The position numbers and the translations under genes are program-made. The notes under the pieces are model-generated. The model was given only the letters and a program-made list of their open reading frames with translations. It was not told the DNA's origin and made no database searches. From the NCBI GenBank assembly GCA_900319235.1, contig ONNR01000003.1:62001-126000 (forward strand): 64,000 nucleotides of DNA. Direction: 5' to 3'. This stretch comes from an uncultured Prevotellaceae bacterium. Its GTDB lineage: Bacteria > Bacteroidota > Bacteroidia > Bacteroidales > UBA3663. Shown here piece after piece: positions 18,701-25,633 of the stretch; position 1 is the stretch's first letter; the number at the start of each line of letters is the position of its first letter.

Positions 18701-21306
18701 GGATAGGTGGTCTTGCTGACATCCCCAATATATGCCTCAGCGTGGCCACCAATACGGGCATTACAAGCACCAGCGATTGCATCGTAGGCTGTTCCGCCAA
18801 AGAGGTTGATGGTGGTGTTGCCAGTCAAAGGCCCCTCAAAGCCACCGCCATAGATTTTGCCTACATTGCCTGCATCGAGATTGACTGTAGCATTGAAACT
18901 TAGGGTAGGTTCACCTGTGCGAATGCCATTATCATCACGAGCCAATTTGCCCACGACACCCATTTCGCCACCGCCGAATACCTTCACGATGTTGACAGTT
19001 GTGGCATCGTTTGAGTTAAGGTTGATTTCTGTGTTGCCCCAAATCTCTGACTCTTCTCCATAGCCGGCACCGAATATGCTGAGGGCAGTATTGAAGACGT
19101 CCTCACGATGATCGTCTAACGACTTTGCGATAGTTCCTTCAGAAATGGCTGAAATCACATTCTCAGAGATAGCATTCTGTCTCAAGTTGATCTGTACGCC
19201 ACCATTGATATAGCCGCTGTTGTAGCAGCCACCATAGATTTTGCCGCTTGCCAAGTAGCCATCGTCATCGGTAATCCAATCGTTGTAACTGAATGTATTG
19301 TTTGTTGCGTCGTATTCAAACTTTCTTGGTTCCAACTGCAATCCATCGATGTTAAGGATTACCTTGGGGTTATCGCCAGAAGCATTCCCTGTGAGACCTC
19401 CCAAGTGGAAAGCGTTGTTATCCGTCTTTGCTACATTGGCATTGTTACAACCACCAACCACCTTTTCGAAGATGACGAGATTGTTGAGGAATCCCATGTT
19501 GAAAGTTCCTTCAGCCGACATGCTGCCTATGTTGCCTCCGCAATAGAGAGAACCAACCTTGGCGCTATAAGCTTCATAATCAGCGTCGAAAGTGACCGTC
19601 GGGATGATGGCGACTTCTACACCTTTCATATATTCTTCGAAGTCAGTAGTTGTGGTAAGGTCCATCTGACTGAAATCAGGAGACGATTCTTTATACTTGG
19701 CGAGGATTTTCGTATCCGTCCAAGAACCATTCACCTTTTCATGGACTTTGCCATCAATCATATTCTCGCCATTGCTGCCGAGGAACATCGATTTGGCCAC
19801 GACATACGAGCCAATCTTCAAATTGGCCGAAGCACCAGTCAGCTCACCATCCATTGTACGGAGGGTCGCACTGTTGCCACCGCAATAGAGCGCGCCTCCG
19901 ATATAGGTCGGCTCGCTTTCACTCTTTCCTTTTACATGAATCAGTGAGCGCTCCACATTCGGACGATGCAGACTTAGAGCTTTGGCAGAAGATAAAGAGC
20001 CGGGATTGTAGTAGAAATCTCCCCAGAATGAATCCTCTTTCAATGCAGTATTGTCGGTATAGGCGTATGATCCATTGCCGCCACCATACACGTCACCGAT
20101 GATACTGTGATGGATTTCCACTTGTGTGCCATGATATACCTTTCCGGAGATATCGTTGCCACCATAGACATTGTTGATCTTACCACCGGTGATAAGCACA
20201 CGGGCAGCATACTGGGCCTCGAATGTAGCAACGTCGCTGCCCTCTTGGAGACCATTGGCATCTACGGTTTCAGGATTCAATAGGGCTAAGCCATTTTCGC
20301 TGTTTGGATTTACATCGGCCATACGACAGCCACCATAGACGTTGTTGATGGTCATGTCATCGCCCGATATAGCGAGCAGAATACCATTGGGATAGGTCAT
20401 ACCGCCGGCATTTCCACCGGAATAGAGGTCATCGATGCTGCCTTTGGTCAGATGCCAGGTAGGACGGATAGCCATATCGACCTTGTTGTTGCCGCCGAAT
20501 ACGCGGTTGAACTGATAGGTAGGCTTATTGTCTGTGAACCATTCATCCATCCATCCGTAGGTCTCTAGGACAGTCTTCTCGTCGCCTGAAAGCGTTGTAT
20601 AGGAGTCAAGATCTGTCAGGTTGTTGAGTGCGATGTCTGTTTTGGTGTTGACTGTCGCTTTGTTTCCTCCACCAAATACCTGTCCGAAAGCACCTGCTTG
20701 CAGGTCAATAGCTACTTCTGCAATATGCGGCTCTGTTAACGCTGTGGTAGAGGTGGCAATAACGTCATCGCCCGATTTAACTTGATATACGCCATCAACT
20801 AACTCAGTACCATAAGTATAATCACCATTTCCGCCGCCAAATAACTTGGCAATATAGACTTGCTTGGCTGCCTTCTCAGCAACATAAGTTGACCTGACTT
20901 TTGCGCCACCTTTAACTTCACCTGCTATATCATTGCCACCATAAACATTGCCTATGATGATTTGGTTGGTCGAAGTGGTACCGTCGATTGTAACAGTCGA
21001 ATTTCCATACACACCAGCCATACGTCCACCGCCGAATACATTCTTGATCTCTCCACTGCGGATGATGACCGAAGTCATGTCGTCGGTAGAATTTTCCTTG
21101 TCAAATGTATATTCCGTCTTTTCTGTTCCGACCTCACCTTGGTTGCCGCCACCATAGACGTTTCCGCCGATGGTAATCTTTACTTGGGCTGCTGTCGGGT
21201 TTTCTTGGGCAGTAGTTTGGGTAACAGCAAAGGAGAGGAGCAACAAGAACAACAGGTTCTTGCAGCCCTTCCAGGTTTGATATGTAGATGATATTATTTG
21301 TAGCAT
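9757..21306 (-). CDS. Giant type IX-secreted repeat adhesin
   Basis: A 3,849-residue protein with a Sec signal peptide (cleavage predicted after TTAQ, about residue 34). From about residue 45 to 1,750 it is an uninterrupted series of Gly-rich repeats with cores such as NVYGGGN, VFGGGN and YGGNDI, spaced a few tens of residues apart, consistent with a beta-solenoid. Residues about 1,770-2,680 carry another repeat (YxxLxxxxQxxF). A GLUG-like segment lies near 3,000. The last 75 or so residues, ending GVYLVNRNKLFVK, look like a type A C-terminal sorting domain, so export and surface anchoring through PorU/PorV (encoded at 48787-53543) is predicted. It is the penultimate gene of the pilus operon, 42 nt after the lipoprotein gene. 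Ligand unknown. Confidence 0.88.
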   Translation of the reverse strand: MLQIISSTYQTWKGCKNLLFLLLLSFAVTQTTAQENPTAAQVKITIGGNVYGGGNQGEVGTEKTEYTFDKENSTDDMTSVIIRSGEIKNVFGGGRMAGVYGNSTVTIDGTTSTNQIIIGNVYGGNDIAGEVKGGAKVRSTYVAEKAAKQVYIAKLFGGGNGDYTYGTELVDGVYQVKSGDDVIATSTTALTEPHIAEVAIDLQAGAFGQVFGGGNKATVNTKTDIALNNLTDLDSYTTLSGDEKTVLETYGWMDEWFTDNKPTYQFNRVFGGNNKVDMAIRPTWHLTKGSIDDLYSGGNAGGMTYPNGILLAISGDDMTINNVYGGCRMADVNPNSENGLALLNPETVDANGLQEGSDVATFEAQYAARVLITGGKINNVYGGNDISGKVYHGTQVEIHHSIIGDVYGGGNGSYAYTDNTALKEDSFWGDFYYNPGSLSSAKALSLHRPNVERSLIHVKGKSESEPTYIGGALYCGGNSATLRTMDGELTGASANLKIGSYVVAKSMFLGSNGENMIDGKVHEKVNGSWTDTKILAKYKESSPDFSQMDLTTTTDFEEYMKGVEVAIIPTVTFDADYEAYSAKVGSLYCGGNIGSMSAEGTFNMGFLNNLVIFEKVVGGCNNANVAKTDNNAFHLGGLTGNASGDNPKVILNIDGLQLEPRKFEYDATNNTFSYNDWITDDDGYLASGKIYGGCYNSGYINGGVQINLRQNAISENVISAISEGTIAKSLDDHREDVFNTALSIFGAGYGEESEIWGNTEINLNSNDATTVNIVKVFGGGEMGVVGKLARDDNGIRTGEPTLSFNATVNLDAGNVGKIYGGGFEGPLTGNTTINLFGGTAYDAIAGACNARIGGHAEAYIGDVSKTTYPTITNNVYGGNDFGGKIETSYDFSGKLITGETVYDQDVLTASTYVEYNKGKVNYIFGGAKASYDYSVDPYLTKVGTVAEVSKIPANAPTINNAFVHFKPGQYANNAVARVYGGGQGYAGRSKDGPIFWQDQCQDQSYVLFNTPDTVTFLKTLIFGSGDASGLGMDITVEDAHANSTGVTAAAVVDLINGKVDKVFGGSYQAGVTRRTIVNVPVASTISIASALFAGAYGSKNEFPCDVFEGNVNYSSENARVHYIYGGNNDYRRTLYGKVNINSPVRYFSNEYGLTYGTVYGGGYGQNSWSQYTEVNLKEGAMVYEVYGGGYGGDVLNKASVQKMASENSDWVFTLGNRYTNDAEESDVTASSSNINDFGGLSNPLAAGNYLATDYLTKQPQFNTKHNTNVHIYRGATVREYCYAGGYGQVLADNSTTATVCGSTYIDLLGGTVGKDIYAAGTTGEVEDKYKLGNNSFIASANVYVRGGTVRNVYGGGWRGGVGYSSYGDWKIENVDLKPTPSAIWNDESNDIPGESNVVIGLLDATDFYAGVPAIKRSAYGGGEGGAIYGTANVYVYNGYVGYTYEEDSTYKEKLDDETAEDGVGKNNLDEAGNVFGGGYVANSYVDVSNVYMYGGTVRNSLYGGGEIGPIGRGTVKGQESGHALISKPGESHVYMYKGAVKRNVFGGGRGFDSWNSDGWMTEEERRTMDLSSKGFIFGTTDVNIHGGTIGTPEGLANGYGNVFGGGNIGYVYSGHGTKSGTRGDGDKEGYYYDTDDNLTEDSRVNVEVYAEATAPVSVNGKSYAASDFITNIDLNTLTNGSTQWSNIDQTGITIYNAIFAGGNVSVGSSSIFAFANTIYGNATASVIDCYTRDLISVGGDGVGGIYGDGNLTFVDGYRELNITNYGTDYFALPKVLDASTQSQYDALTPRQKAFYVTRYTFDGNYAGSTADDTAYRMYQKGDVVLNDVYNTFNDTQKSHWTATQSVINEGRYINTVQRCDFCGIRGSRLVLRGAMDRAQDKNEADYTNYTINRVGELSLNQNVDHGCYFGIYNVVKLLGGVTSDVKFSDKRFTESEKPDDQNDNEETTYYSWKKERITANNRNNGNSPNKIALASGVFLEIVKSIDENANKIYGPITGVVQLDLLNVAAGEGGGYVFAENIHGTPSFDENKNLASVLAIANKGHVVTNKAYSYADATSSDKIETSGNFIHPLKQIVDDCFPTANKYSPEETKSPAHYWYIRGEFFVYEQLISAYTGSANAYSANITLPLTMSAQGNGKIRLLNVLPGLYTDPSKIGNFVYNDNPDLATSDSLRISFATAEKAFGQNDPISYWDWYMASNVDKAKFVLKTHVCREEVTVNGTTYYPGQGITEETYNSLAGYQIVGEDGKTVDVQSLFNVTNGIGNYKDTGFLLTVDLTNPSKWNDYYTLASTSEPVNHKLTTSGYNSLTDTEKANYIKSATMRFEAVDGKTEGTFGQYHFEQDAVTSQGVIEMQTPEVISGVDPTTQAKFEKAYVAKEDCEITIGVGSTTRTFMANSPISEETYNRLSSDDQAHFENAYICVTTVLISEGNYHVMNELVSETEYDGLTTDVQNKFQPAYYCTKAGDWGGKFYSAGNNYQAIDYCQLHEDERKYFKFNFDALELLGNDYTPYGPFDQNSITRLTNAGANLNNNVIYYDYHEGNNLPDEVSRIYSKSTNIDYKATVPEEYTAPVPEGYSDIIYKDGDIEKTLTAGTQLNQDEFVNLPNDRQHYAYFGLNDADLDSDGINYITYIVTTTFDVAGTMYNAGMKVSESVYNDLGSTLQHNLKKVTITPGQFSSSPEGRGKFYYCIEEYKVGEKDQYIQGYTSKAIKGIDNTTYDLGATVPVGTILTYDEITTKTVNYQHGLEISGDLPLEEASLYVPVTADIEDLQEDRYVTVIYEYTYSESDAAGVNYETRVEKHIINIRLKFLSGAPIIGKIREPDIVLPLETISFAEPIVEEGAFPVLTGGWQIFSTEEQAKKHRNGRDYLNKTEPMYFYQDMYWVAYFAETRLGRTFSEPVPVHVANYQRMSDVITDAHHMYINHKDLKRDPKIYISDATVEGQDYNELDALHEVFDLANSPYGSIEGDGNNGRKITGAYGLDFILTDDVAPTRTWTPIGNSGQCFSGEFHGNGHTISGMQTSLFGSLCGNVFNTGVMGSFTSGGIADSGDGHVENCWIWTTGTPESDKYAVFGNPTYLNRVVNCYYQQETEQENKFKDDNTGAITPRSASDFVNGSVAYDLNSYYLEARYNLFSAVANGSDEPINYCLYRKTDGTLVMENVLDKEGHEVMDENDNVVTQPAPFELKYTSDYAWQPSWVKPGEYRSYVERFIEDGDFRFANGLKPRTDQRYSSDYGYYIPIYPDDYIFFGQKLSYGLYEDIDHDNHPMAAVKDYAKKDGDVIDNSRHLLLTTDTETENRIYRAPAYFQNGVYGESAIFNATAAFAESYTFDDVTYHPHRNMTAIDFTGSNGDTHGITTIKGNTEVIQDKVPGIDSDFKNKAKGYRPLLDFERLDNIKTSGLTQNLLAYAPARDTETNTKTNNVIVNYFADPVYAESGDKYHTVEIQNADDVHGHAVQKISNSDYSTDKVLFTSITDHLLVDKQDFNAPMAYTFAEGTETDPGKRMWYQRVPDTYVDLSKGWEGISIPFSAELVTTQTKGEITHFYEGSTTGHEYWLRTFDGIKARNDEAQVDTAKFVYLAKGTELKEYTNTFLWDYYYSKDPEAAYMAGQDANTDEYQKEDDARTYYSEGRNYENYPFSAAATPYIIGFPGKTYYEFDLSGNFKPENTLNDIAKLDKQTITFVSKPGVTIEVSDEELESGKNSESQYGYTFTPNYLSKSIDAGAYTLKSDGSAYKKTADAPAGVPFRPYFTANTSGGAPKRGMPEEIVFSNMTGIGEITPSSGDLSDGLRIFATQGKIIVESHRKTAATVRILTPVGINVATFTIEPGQIIRTPINTAGVYLVNRNKLFVK
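13280..15990 (-). repeat. Coding repeat: YxxL....Q..F module within the giant adhesin
   Basis: Within the 3,849-residue protein several divergent copies share GxxYxxGxxI/V-S/T-xxxYxxLxxxxQxxF, for example ISEETYNRLSSDDQAHF, VSETEYDGLTTDVQNKF, VSESVYNDLGSTLQHNL and LNQDEFVNLPNDRQHY. Spacing is irregular, about 40-60 residues where copies are adjacent. I do not recognise this as a named domain. Boundaries are approximate. Confidence 0.55.
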
Positions 21307-21348
21307 ATTATTTCTTTCGCTCTGAACTCCTTCGATAGTGCATGTTGC

Positions 21349-22506
21349 TTATTCCGTCGTCAACTCAATCGTCGGATTGTCGAGATCGGGTTCGGAGAGC
21401 ACGTAAAGATAAGTCGGGATGATAGTGCACTTCACTGTGCGCTTTTGACCTCGTGAGATAGTTGTCCCTCTGAGGGAGAGCTTGTTTACGGCTTTGCACC
21501 CTTTTCTTACCAGGTCGCCTTTGCGGTTATAGACGTCATAGTAGGAGGTGACGACGAACTGATTATTCAGTTCCGGCTTGAAATAGCCGGGGACACTGAG
21601 ATAGCCTTCGAGGGTGTTTGGAATGTTTTCTGCTTCAGCCTCTTTGTCGTAAATCACGGCAGAACTGCTTGCAATGGATGTTTCTGTGTCGCTGACCGAA
21701 TAGACGGGAGTATTGTTGCCATCGATGGTGACCGTCAGGTTGTGCTTCTTCGAACCGGTAGCAGCTATCTCCACTTTGCGGAGCTTGATCTGACGCAAGG
21801 TGCTGTAGAATTCGTCGAGCGTATATTCGAAGTCAACACAGGCATAGAGGTGATCGAGCAGAAGGTAGATGTAGTTGTTGTCTTTCGCCTGACCTGTATA
21901 GGAGAATGAACCGAGATCAACGCTTCCTGTGGTCGAACTGGCCGTAATGGGAGTATCGAATCCTTTCACTCCGGTGACGACACAAACATCGGCGGGTGAT
22001 ACTGCATCGAGATTGTTAATGTTGATGATAGCTTTGTTTTCGTAACTGCCATTGTTCTTGGTGATGCTGGCAGAAAGGCTCGCGGGCATGAATCCATAGA
22101 CGTAGTAGTCTGTACCTTGCTTTACACTGATGTTGGAAGACCATCCGGTCTGGGTGATTACTCCATCATCCGTCTTTACGACCTCATCTTTATTAAAGGT
22201 AAAATTGCCTTCGTCGCTTACTGCATCGTTAGCGATGAGATAGGCATGGATGGTTGCAAATTCTGAACTTGCCTGCGGGTAAATGTCGCTGAAAACGCTA
22301 TAATTATCGGGTAAGGTGATGGAACGTGTCGTGGCTTGGTCAACATCGACGAGAGGCTGGGAGAAGGAGATGAGTTTGAGGGTGTCCCAATCACTTCCCA
22401 AGTCTGACGCATCGTCGGAGCAAGCTGACAGGCAGAGTGTTATCGTGCTTGCCATCAAGAATACCTTGATAGCAGACGGATAGATATATTTAGCGTTTAC
22501 TGACAT
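21349..22506 (-). CDS. Pilin-like lipoprotein of the pilus operon
   Basis: A 385-residue lipoprotein precursor with lipobox Leu-Ser-Ala-Cys (Cys about 29) followed by an Asp-rich stretch. A Thr-Thr-Arg occurs at about residue 61, like the putative processing sites of the fimbrillins upstream. The body is beta-rich with no catalytic motif. Size, lipobox and position suggest a FimB/Mfa2-like anchor or an accessory pilus subunit, but sequence alone does not decide which. It sits 47 nt after the short fimbrillin gene and 42 nt before the 3,849-residue adhesin gene. Confidence 0.65.
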   Translation of the reverse strand: MSVNAKYIYPSAIKVFLMASTITLCLSACSDDASDLGSDWDTLKLISFSQPLVDVDQATTRSITLPDNYSVFSDIYPQASSEFATIHAYLIANDAVSDEGNFTFNKDEVVKTDDGVITQTGWSSNISVKQGTDYYVYGFMPASLSASITKNNGSYENKAIININNLDAVSPADVCVVTGVKGFDTPITASSTTGSVDLGSFSYTGQAKDNNYIYLLLDHLYACVDFEYTLDEFYSTLRQIKLRKVEIAATGSKKHNLTVTIDGNNTPVYSVSDTETSIASSSAVIYDKEAEAENIPNTLEGYLSVPGYFKPELNNQFVVTSYYDVYNRKGDLVRKGCKAVNKLSLRGTTISRGQKRTVKCTIIPTYLYVLSEPDLDNPTIELTTE

Positions 22507-22553
22507 GTCGTGAAAAAATGTATTCTGACAAATTAAACGTCATTATTCGATTC

Positions 22554-23699
22554 TTACCAGTTGAAAACAGGATGGTCTTCAGTACCGGCGTCTTCCCAAT
22601 TACGGATGGCTACCTGCACTTCGTCGAAGATGAAGCCGCCTCCTTCAAGGATCTTGAAGATATAGGTGTACTCATAGCCTGCCTTCCAATCCATGTATTC
22701 GCCAGGCACGTTGGCGGTCTTTGCTTCACCTTCCACATTGACGTACATGGTGTAAGTGTCTTGTTCCGCGGGAAGGACAGTGTACCAGGTAAGATGAGCA
22801 GGATCGCTATCCGTACCTTCCCAATAATCTTGCGTGATAGCTGCAAGATAATCTGTCGGCGCTGCCGAAATGGTTTCGGTCGTCTCTGTTCCAGTGAGGG
22901 GATAAGTGACTGTCACTGTGCCCTTTTGTGGAATTTGCTTCGTGGTGTCGAATGGCTTGAAACTGATGTCGGTCAACGAGGAATGTGGGATTTGGACACC
23001 TTCAGCAAAGGTGAATATGACACGAACACGGGCAAAGGGCTTGAGGAATTCGAGGATTACAGGCTGGCCAAACAACTTGTTCGGGTAAACTGTACTGTTG
23101 CCTGTGCTGAACCAGAGTCGGGTGAAATAGGGCGCGGCATCAATGGTCGCATCTGTGGAAGCATCGACGGTGGCTGAGAGAGAGGCAGACGTACTATTGG
23201 TATTGGCCGTAACAGGGACGATGCTTGTAGCTGGGTCATCGGTGGCTTTGCCTAAGGCATAGCCGAAGAAACGGTAGGCATTGGCGCCAAAGTCCCAGTA
23301 TTTGATGGTCTGATCAGAAGTGATGCCTACATATTCCCAGTCGCTGGTATTGCTGGTGGTAGTATATGCTGAGTTGATGGTCCAGTTGACGACAAAGCCA
23401 GGGAATACGGTCTGGTAGCTGGTGTAGCTGTTGGAGCCGCTGTCGTAGGCATCATTCTTGAAGCCATAGACGGTAAAGCTCGTCTGTATGTCCTCAAGAC
23501 CCGAGGCTCGCGTCACGGCTTGTTCCTCAAGCATACTGCTGGAGAAACTGATGGGCTTGTTGTCGGTAGTCTCAGGTCGTTCGGGACTGATAATATCGTC
23601 ATCCTTCGAGCAAGAGGCGAAACATGCCATCGTCAACAGCAGTGCCATCGAAAGTAGCATTGTCGATACCGATTTTATATTTTGCTTTACAATTTGCAT
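22554..23699 (-). CDS. Short fimbrillin-family lipoprotein
   Basis: About 381 residues from the ATG at 23699; an upstream TTG at 23777 lies in the intergenic hairpin region. Lipobox Phe-Ala-Ser-Cys (Cys about 30), then VTRAS with Arg about 64. It shares with the three upstream paralogues the blocks SDWEYVG, QTIKYWD and a Tyr-Ile/Leu-Phe-Lys-Ile strand, so it is a fimbrillin. Unlike them it ends shortly after that strand and lacks their C-terminal extension of roughly 100-170 residues. That could mark a tip or terminator subunit. Separated from the previous gene by a T-loop hairpin. Confidence 0.8.
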   Translation of the reverse strand: MQIVKQNIKSVSTMLLSMALLLTMACFASCSKDDDIISPERPETTDNKPISFSSSMLEEQAVTRASGLEDIQTSFTVYGFKNDAYDSGSNSYTSYQTVFPGFVVNWTINSAYTTTSNTSDWEYVGITSDQTIKYWDFGANAYRFFGYALGKATDDPATSIVPVTANTNSTSASLSATVDASTDATIDAAPYFTRLWFSTGNSTVYPNKLFGQPVILEFLKPFARVRVIFTFAEGVQIPHSSLTDISFKPFDTTKQIPQKGTVTVTYPLTGTETTETISAAPTDYLAAITQDYWEGTDSDPAHLTWYTVLPAEQDTYTMYVNVEGEAKTANVPGEYMDWKAGYEYTYIFKILEGGGFIFDEVQVAIRNWEDAGTEDHPVFNW

Positions 23700-23771
23700 A
23701 TACATTATTATAATAAGCGCACGCGAGACCGTCCCGCTTTTGTTGTGCGAACATTTTATTTGAAGGGTTGT

Positions 23772-23802
23772 AGCCAAGTGGGGAGTCGAACCCCACTTGG
23801 CT
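23772..23802 (-). other. T-loop hairpin 1 between fimbrillin genes
   Basis: A 31-nt element: a 12-bp perfect stem (AGCCAAGTGGGG with its complement) closed on the minus strand by the 7-nt loop TTCGACT, which fits the tRNA T-loop consensus (TTCRANY). It lies about 50 nt downstream of the 545-residue fimbrillin stop and upstream of the short fimbrillin. No T-run follows, so it is not a classical terminator. No other tRNA arms are present. Confidence 0.75.
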
Positions 23803-23852
23803 TAGAGTAATACTCATCTTCACACTGAAGTGCAGATGAAGAGGAGATGATA

Positions 23853-25490
23853 TCAAGATCCTACAACGATAACCTTATAATGTTTTACAGAACTTTCATC
23901 TGTGTATTCAATAGCATATGTGCCGGCAGCACTTGGTGTAAACTTAACAGCCTTGCCAGATACGAATGTTGTGCTGTTAACCGTTTCATCAGCCGATAAA
24001 ACAGAGAGTCCACTGGCTGCAGTCTTGGTGACAGCATCCAGCTGAAGTTCTGCTTCCGAAGTTCCTTCTGCAACAGTATAAAGTTTGGTGTTTGTCGTTG
24101 TAAGGTTTGCCAGTGTGCCGTCGGTATTAACAGTCACATAAATTGGCTTCTCGCTCACAGCATAGGTGATACCTGCACTTGAAACAGAGCCTTCTTGATA
24201 TGTTGTGATGGCAGGTGTAGAAACTGTGGTGATAGAACCCTCTGTAGCATCCTGATTTGCAATAGCGATAGCATCGAAGGTGATAGGATAGAGGCCTTCA
24301 GGACTTGTGCCAACGGTACCTGTTGTGCCATTGGTATTGTCGGAAATCTTGAAAAGATAGGTGTATGCAAAGTTCGGATTCCACTTCATGTAATTAGAGG
24401 GAACTACAGCCTTGGCTCCAGTTACATTAATCGTCTCTTTTGTCGTGGCGTTATACAGCGTATAGTCAACGGCAAGGGTCATAGCGCCAACATTTGAAGA
24501 GTTGGGCAAAACATTGGTGTATTCGGAAGTGCCAGTTGCCCATGTAGGGGCCGTAGAAGTTTCTCCAAGCAGAGAAGTGGTAGAAACAGTGAATGAGCCG
24601 AAATCGAAGTAAGTCGTGTTAGCGGTATTTGCGCCTGCTAGGATAGCTTTCCTTGTAGTCTCGTCATAAGTTACAGTGAACTCCTGAGAGTCTGAAGAAG
24701 CACCAATAAACGAACCGTCAAGACCTGCGTTGGCGTCACTTGTAGTATTATTGTAATGGAATGTAATAGCGCTAACCGCATAACCTGGGATGGTTTCAAA
24801 GATGCCAAGACGAACTTTGGCACCAGCAGCACGGAATGTGAACTGAACTACATCACCAATGTTGTCAGCAATGGTTGTATTTGGGAATCCAGGTGTATTA
24901 TTCTTTTCGGTGATAACTTTCTTGTCGGCGATATAAAGACCAGCAAGTTGTTCCGCTGTAGCAGTAACTTTGAATCCGTTAGTGGTAACGTTAGAAATGG
25001 TTGGAGCTACTGTCGATGTAGCTTTGTATGCTATAAAGTCGTACTGACTTGCAGAGTAATCCCAATACTTGATGGTCTGATCAGAACTAAGAGAGAATGT
25101 TCCACTTCCGGGAATGGTTTTGTTTCCTGCAACTCCAACATATTCCCAATTATGGGTGTTTGAGGTTGTAGAAAGGGCAGAATTTTCTTCGTACCAAACC
25201 CAATAAGGAGTGTTGTCGTCAGAACTATATTCGCCCTGAGCAAATACGTTGGAAGTGGTTGTGCCCACGGTCTTTGTGCCATACACAGCAAATGTATAAC
25301 CAAGTCGCTGAGCGTCTTCTGCGGTGCCGGCAGCACGGGTAAGGTTTTGATTCGCAACAGAAGAGAAAACAATGGCTGTTCCATTTTTAGTTTCTTTGAG
25401 GAGCTCTTCGTTTTCTCCTACAAAACCTTCTGATGTGCAGCTGCCAAGTGCCAAAGCAGAAAGTGCAACGAATAGATAGGAATTTTTCAT
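23853..25490 (-). CDS. Long fimbrillin-family lipoprotein (third)
   Basis: 545 residues. Lipobox Leu-Gly-Ser-Cys (Cys18), then TSEGFVG and LTRAAG with Arg52, the region where Mfa1 and FimA of Porphyromonas are trimmed by an Arg-specific protease (family knowledge). Diagnostic blocks are HNWEYVG, QTIKYWDYSAS, ETIPGYAV and YTYLFKISDNTNGT. A C-terminal extension of about 150 residues follows the last block. It is a pilin precursor of the type V pilus, paralogous to its neighbours on both sides. A T-loop hairpin follows the stop codon. Confidence 0.88.
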   Translation of the reverse strand: MKNSYLFVALSALALGSCTSEGFVGENEELLKETKNGTAIVFSSVANQNLTRAAGTAEDAQRLGYTFAVYGTKTVGTTTSNVFAQGEYSSDDNTPYWVWYEENSALSTTSNTHNWEYVGVAGNKTIPGSGTFSLSSDQTIKYWDYSASQYDFIAYKATSTVAPTISNVTTNGFKVTATAEQLAGLYIADKKVITEKNNTPGFPNTTIADNIGDVVQFTFRAAGAKVRLGIFETIPGYAVSAITFHYNNTTSDANAGLDGSFIGASSDSQEFTVTYDETTRKAILAGANTANTTYFDFGSFTVSTTSLLGETSTAPTWATGTSEYTNVLPNSSNVGAMTLAVDYTLYNATTKETINVTGAKAVVPSNYMKWNPNFAYTYLFKISDNTNGTTGTVGTSPEGLYPITFDAIAIANQDATEGSITTVSTPAITTYQEGSVSSAGITYAVSEKPIYVTVNTDGTLANLTTTNTKLYTVAEGTSEAELQLDAVTKTAASGLSVLSADETVNSTTFVSGKAVKFTPSAAGTYAIEYTDESSVKHYKVIVVGS

Positions 25491-25589
25491 AAATCAAAGT
25501 TTTGTTAGTTATTGTTGATTATTTGTATTATTTCCCTTTTATTAACGAATCCCGGTCCGTTAATATGAACAATCGTTTGTTATTTTGTA

Positions 25590-25620
25590 ACCAAGTGGGG
25601 AGTCGAACCCCACCTGGCTT
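25590..25620 (-). other. T-loop hairpin 2 between fimbrillin genes
   Basis: A 31-nt near-copy of the element at 23772-23802, just after the stop of the 635-residue fimbrillin. The loop is again TTCGACT on the minus strand. The two differing stem positions become G-U wobbles in minus-strand RNA but A-C mismatches on the plus strand, which argues that the structure acts in the operon transcript. The rest of 25491-25633 holds only AT-rich sequence with an imperfect inverted repeat near 25541-25565. Confidence 0.75.
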
Positions 25621-25633
25621 ATTGGTAAACTAA

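Noticed and set aside
23772..23802. tRNA gene or fragment
   Set aside because: Only a T-arm-like hairpin is present; there is no acceptor, D or anticodon arm and no CCA context, and the stem is longer than a T-stem.
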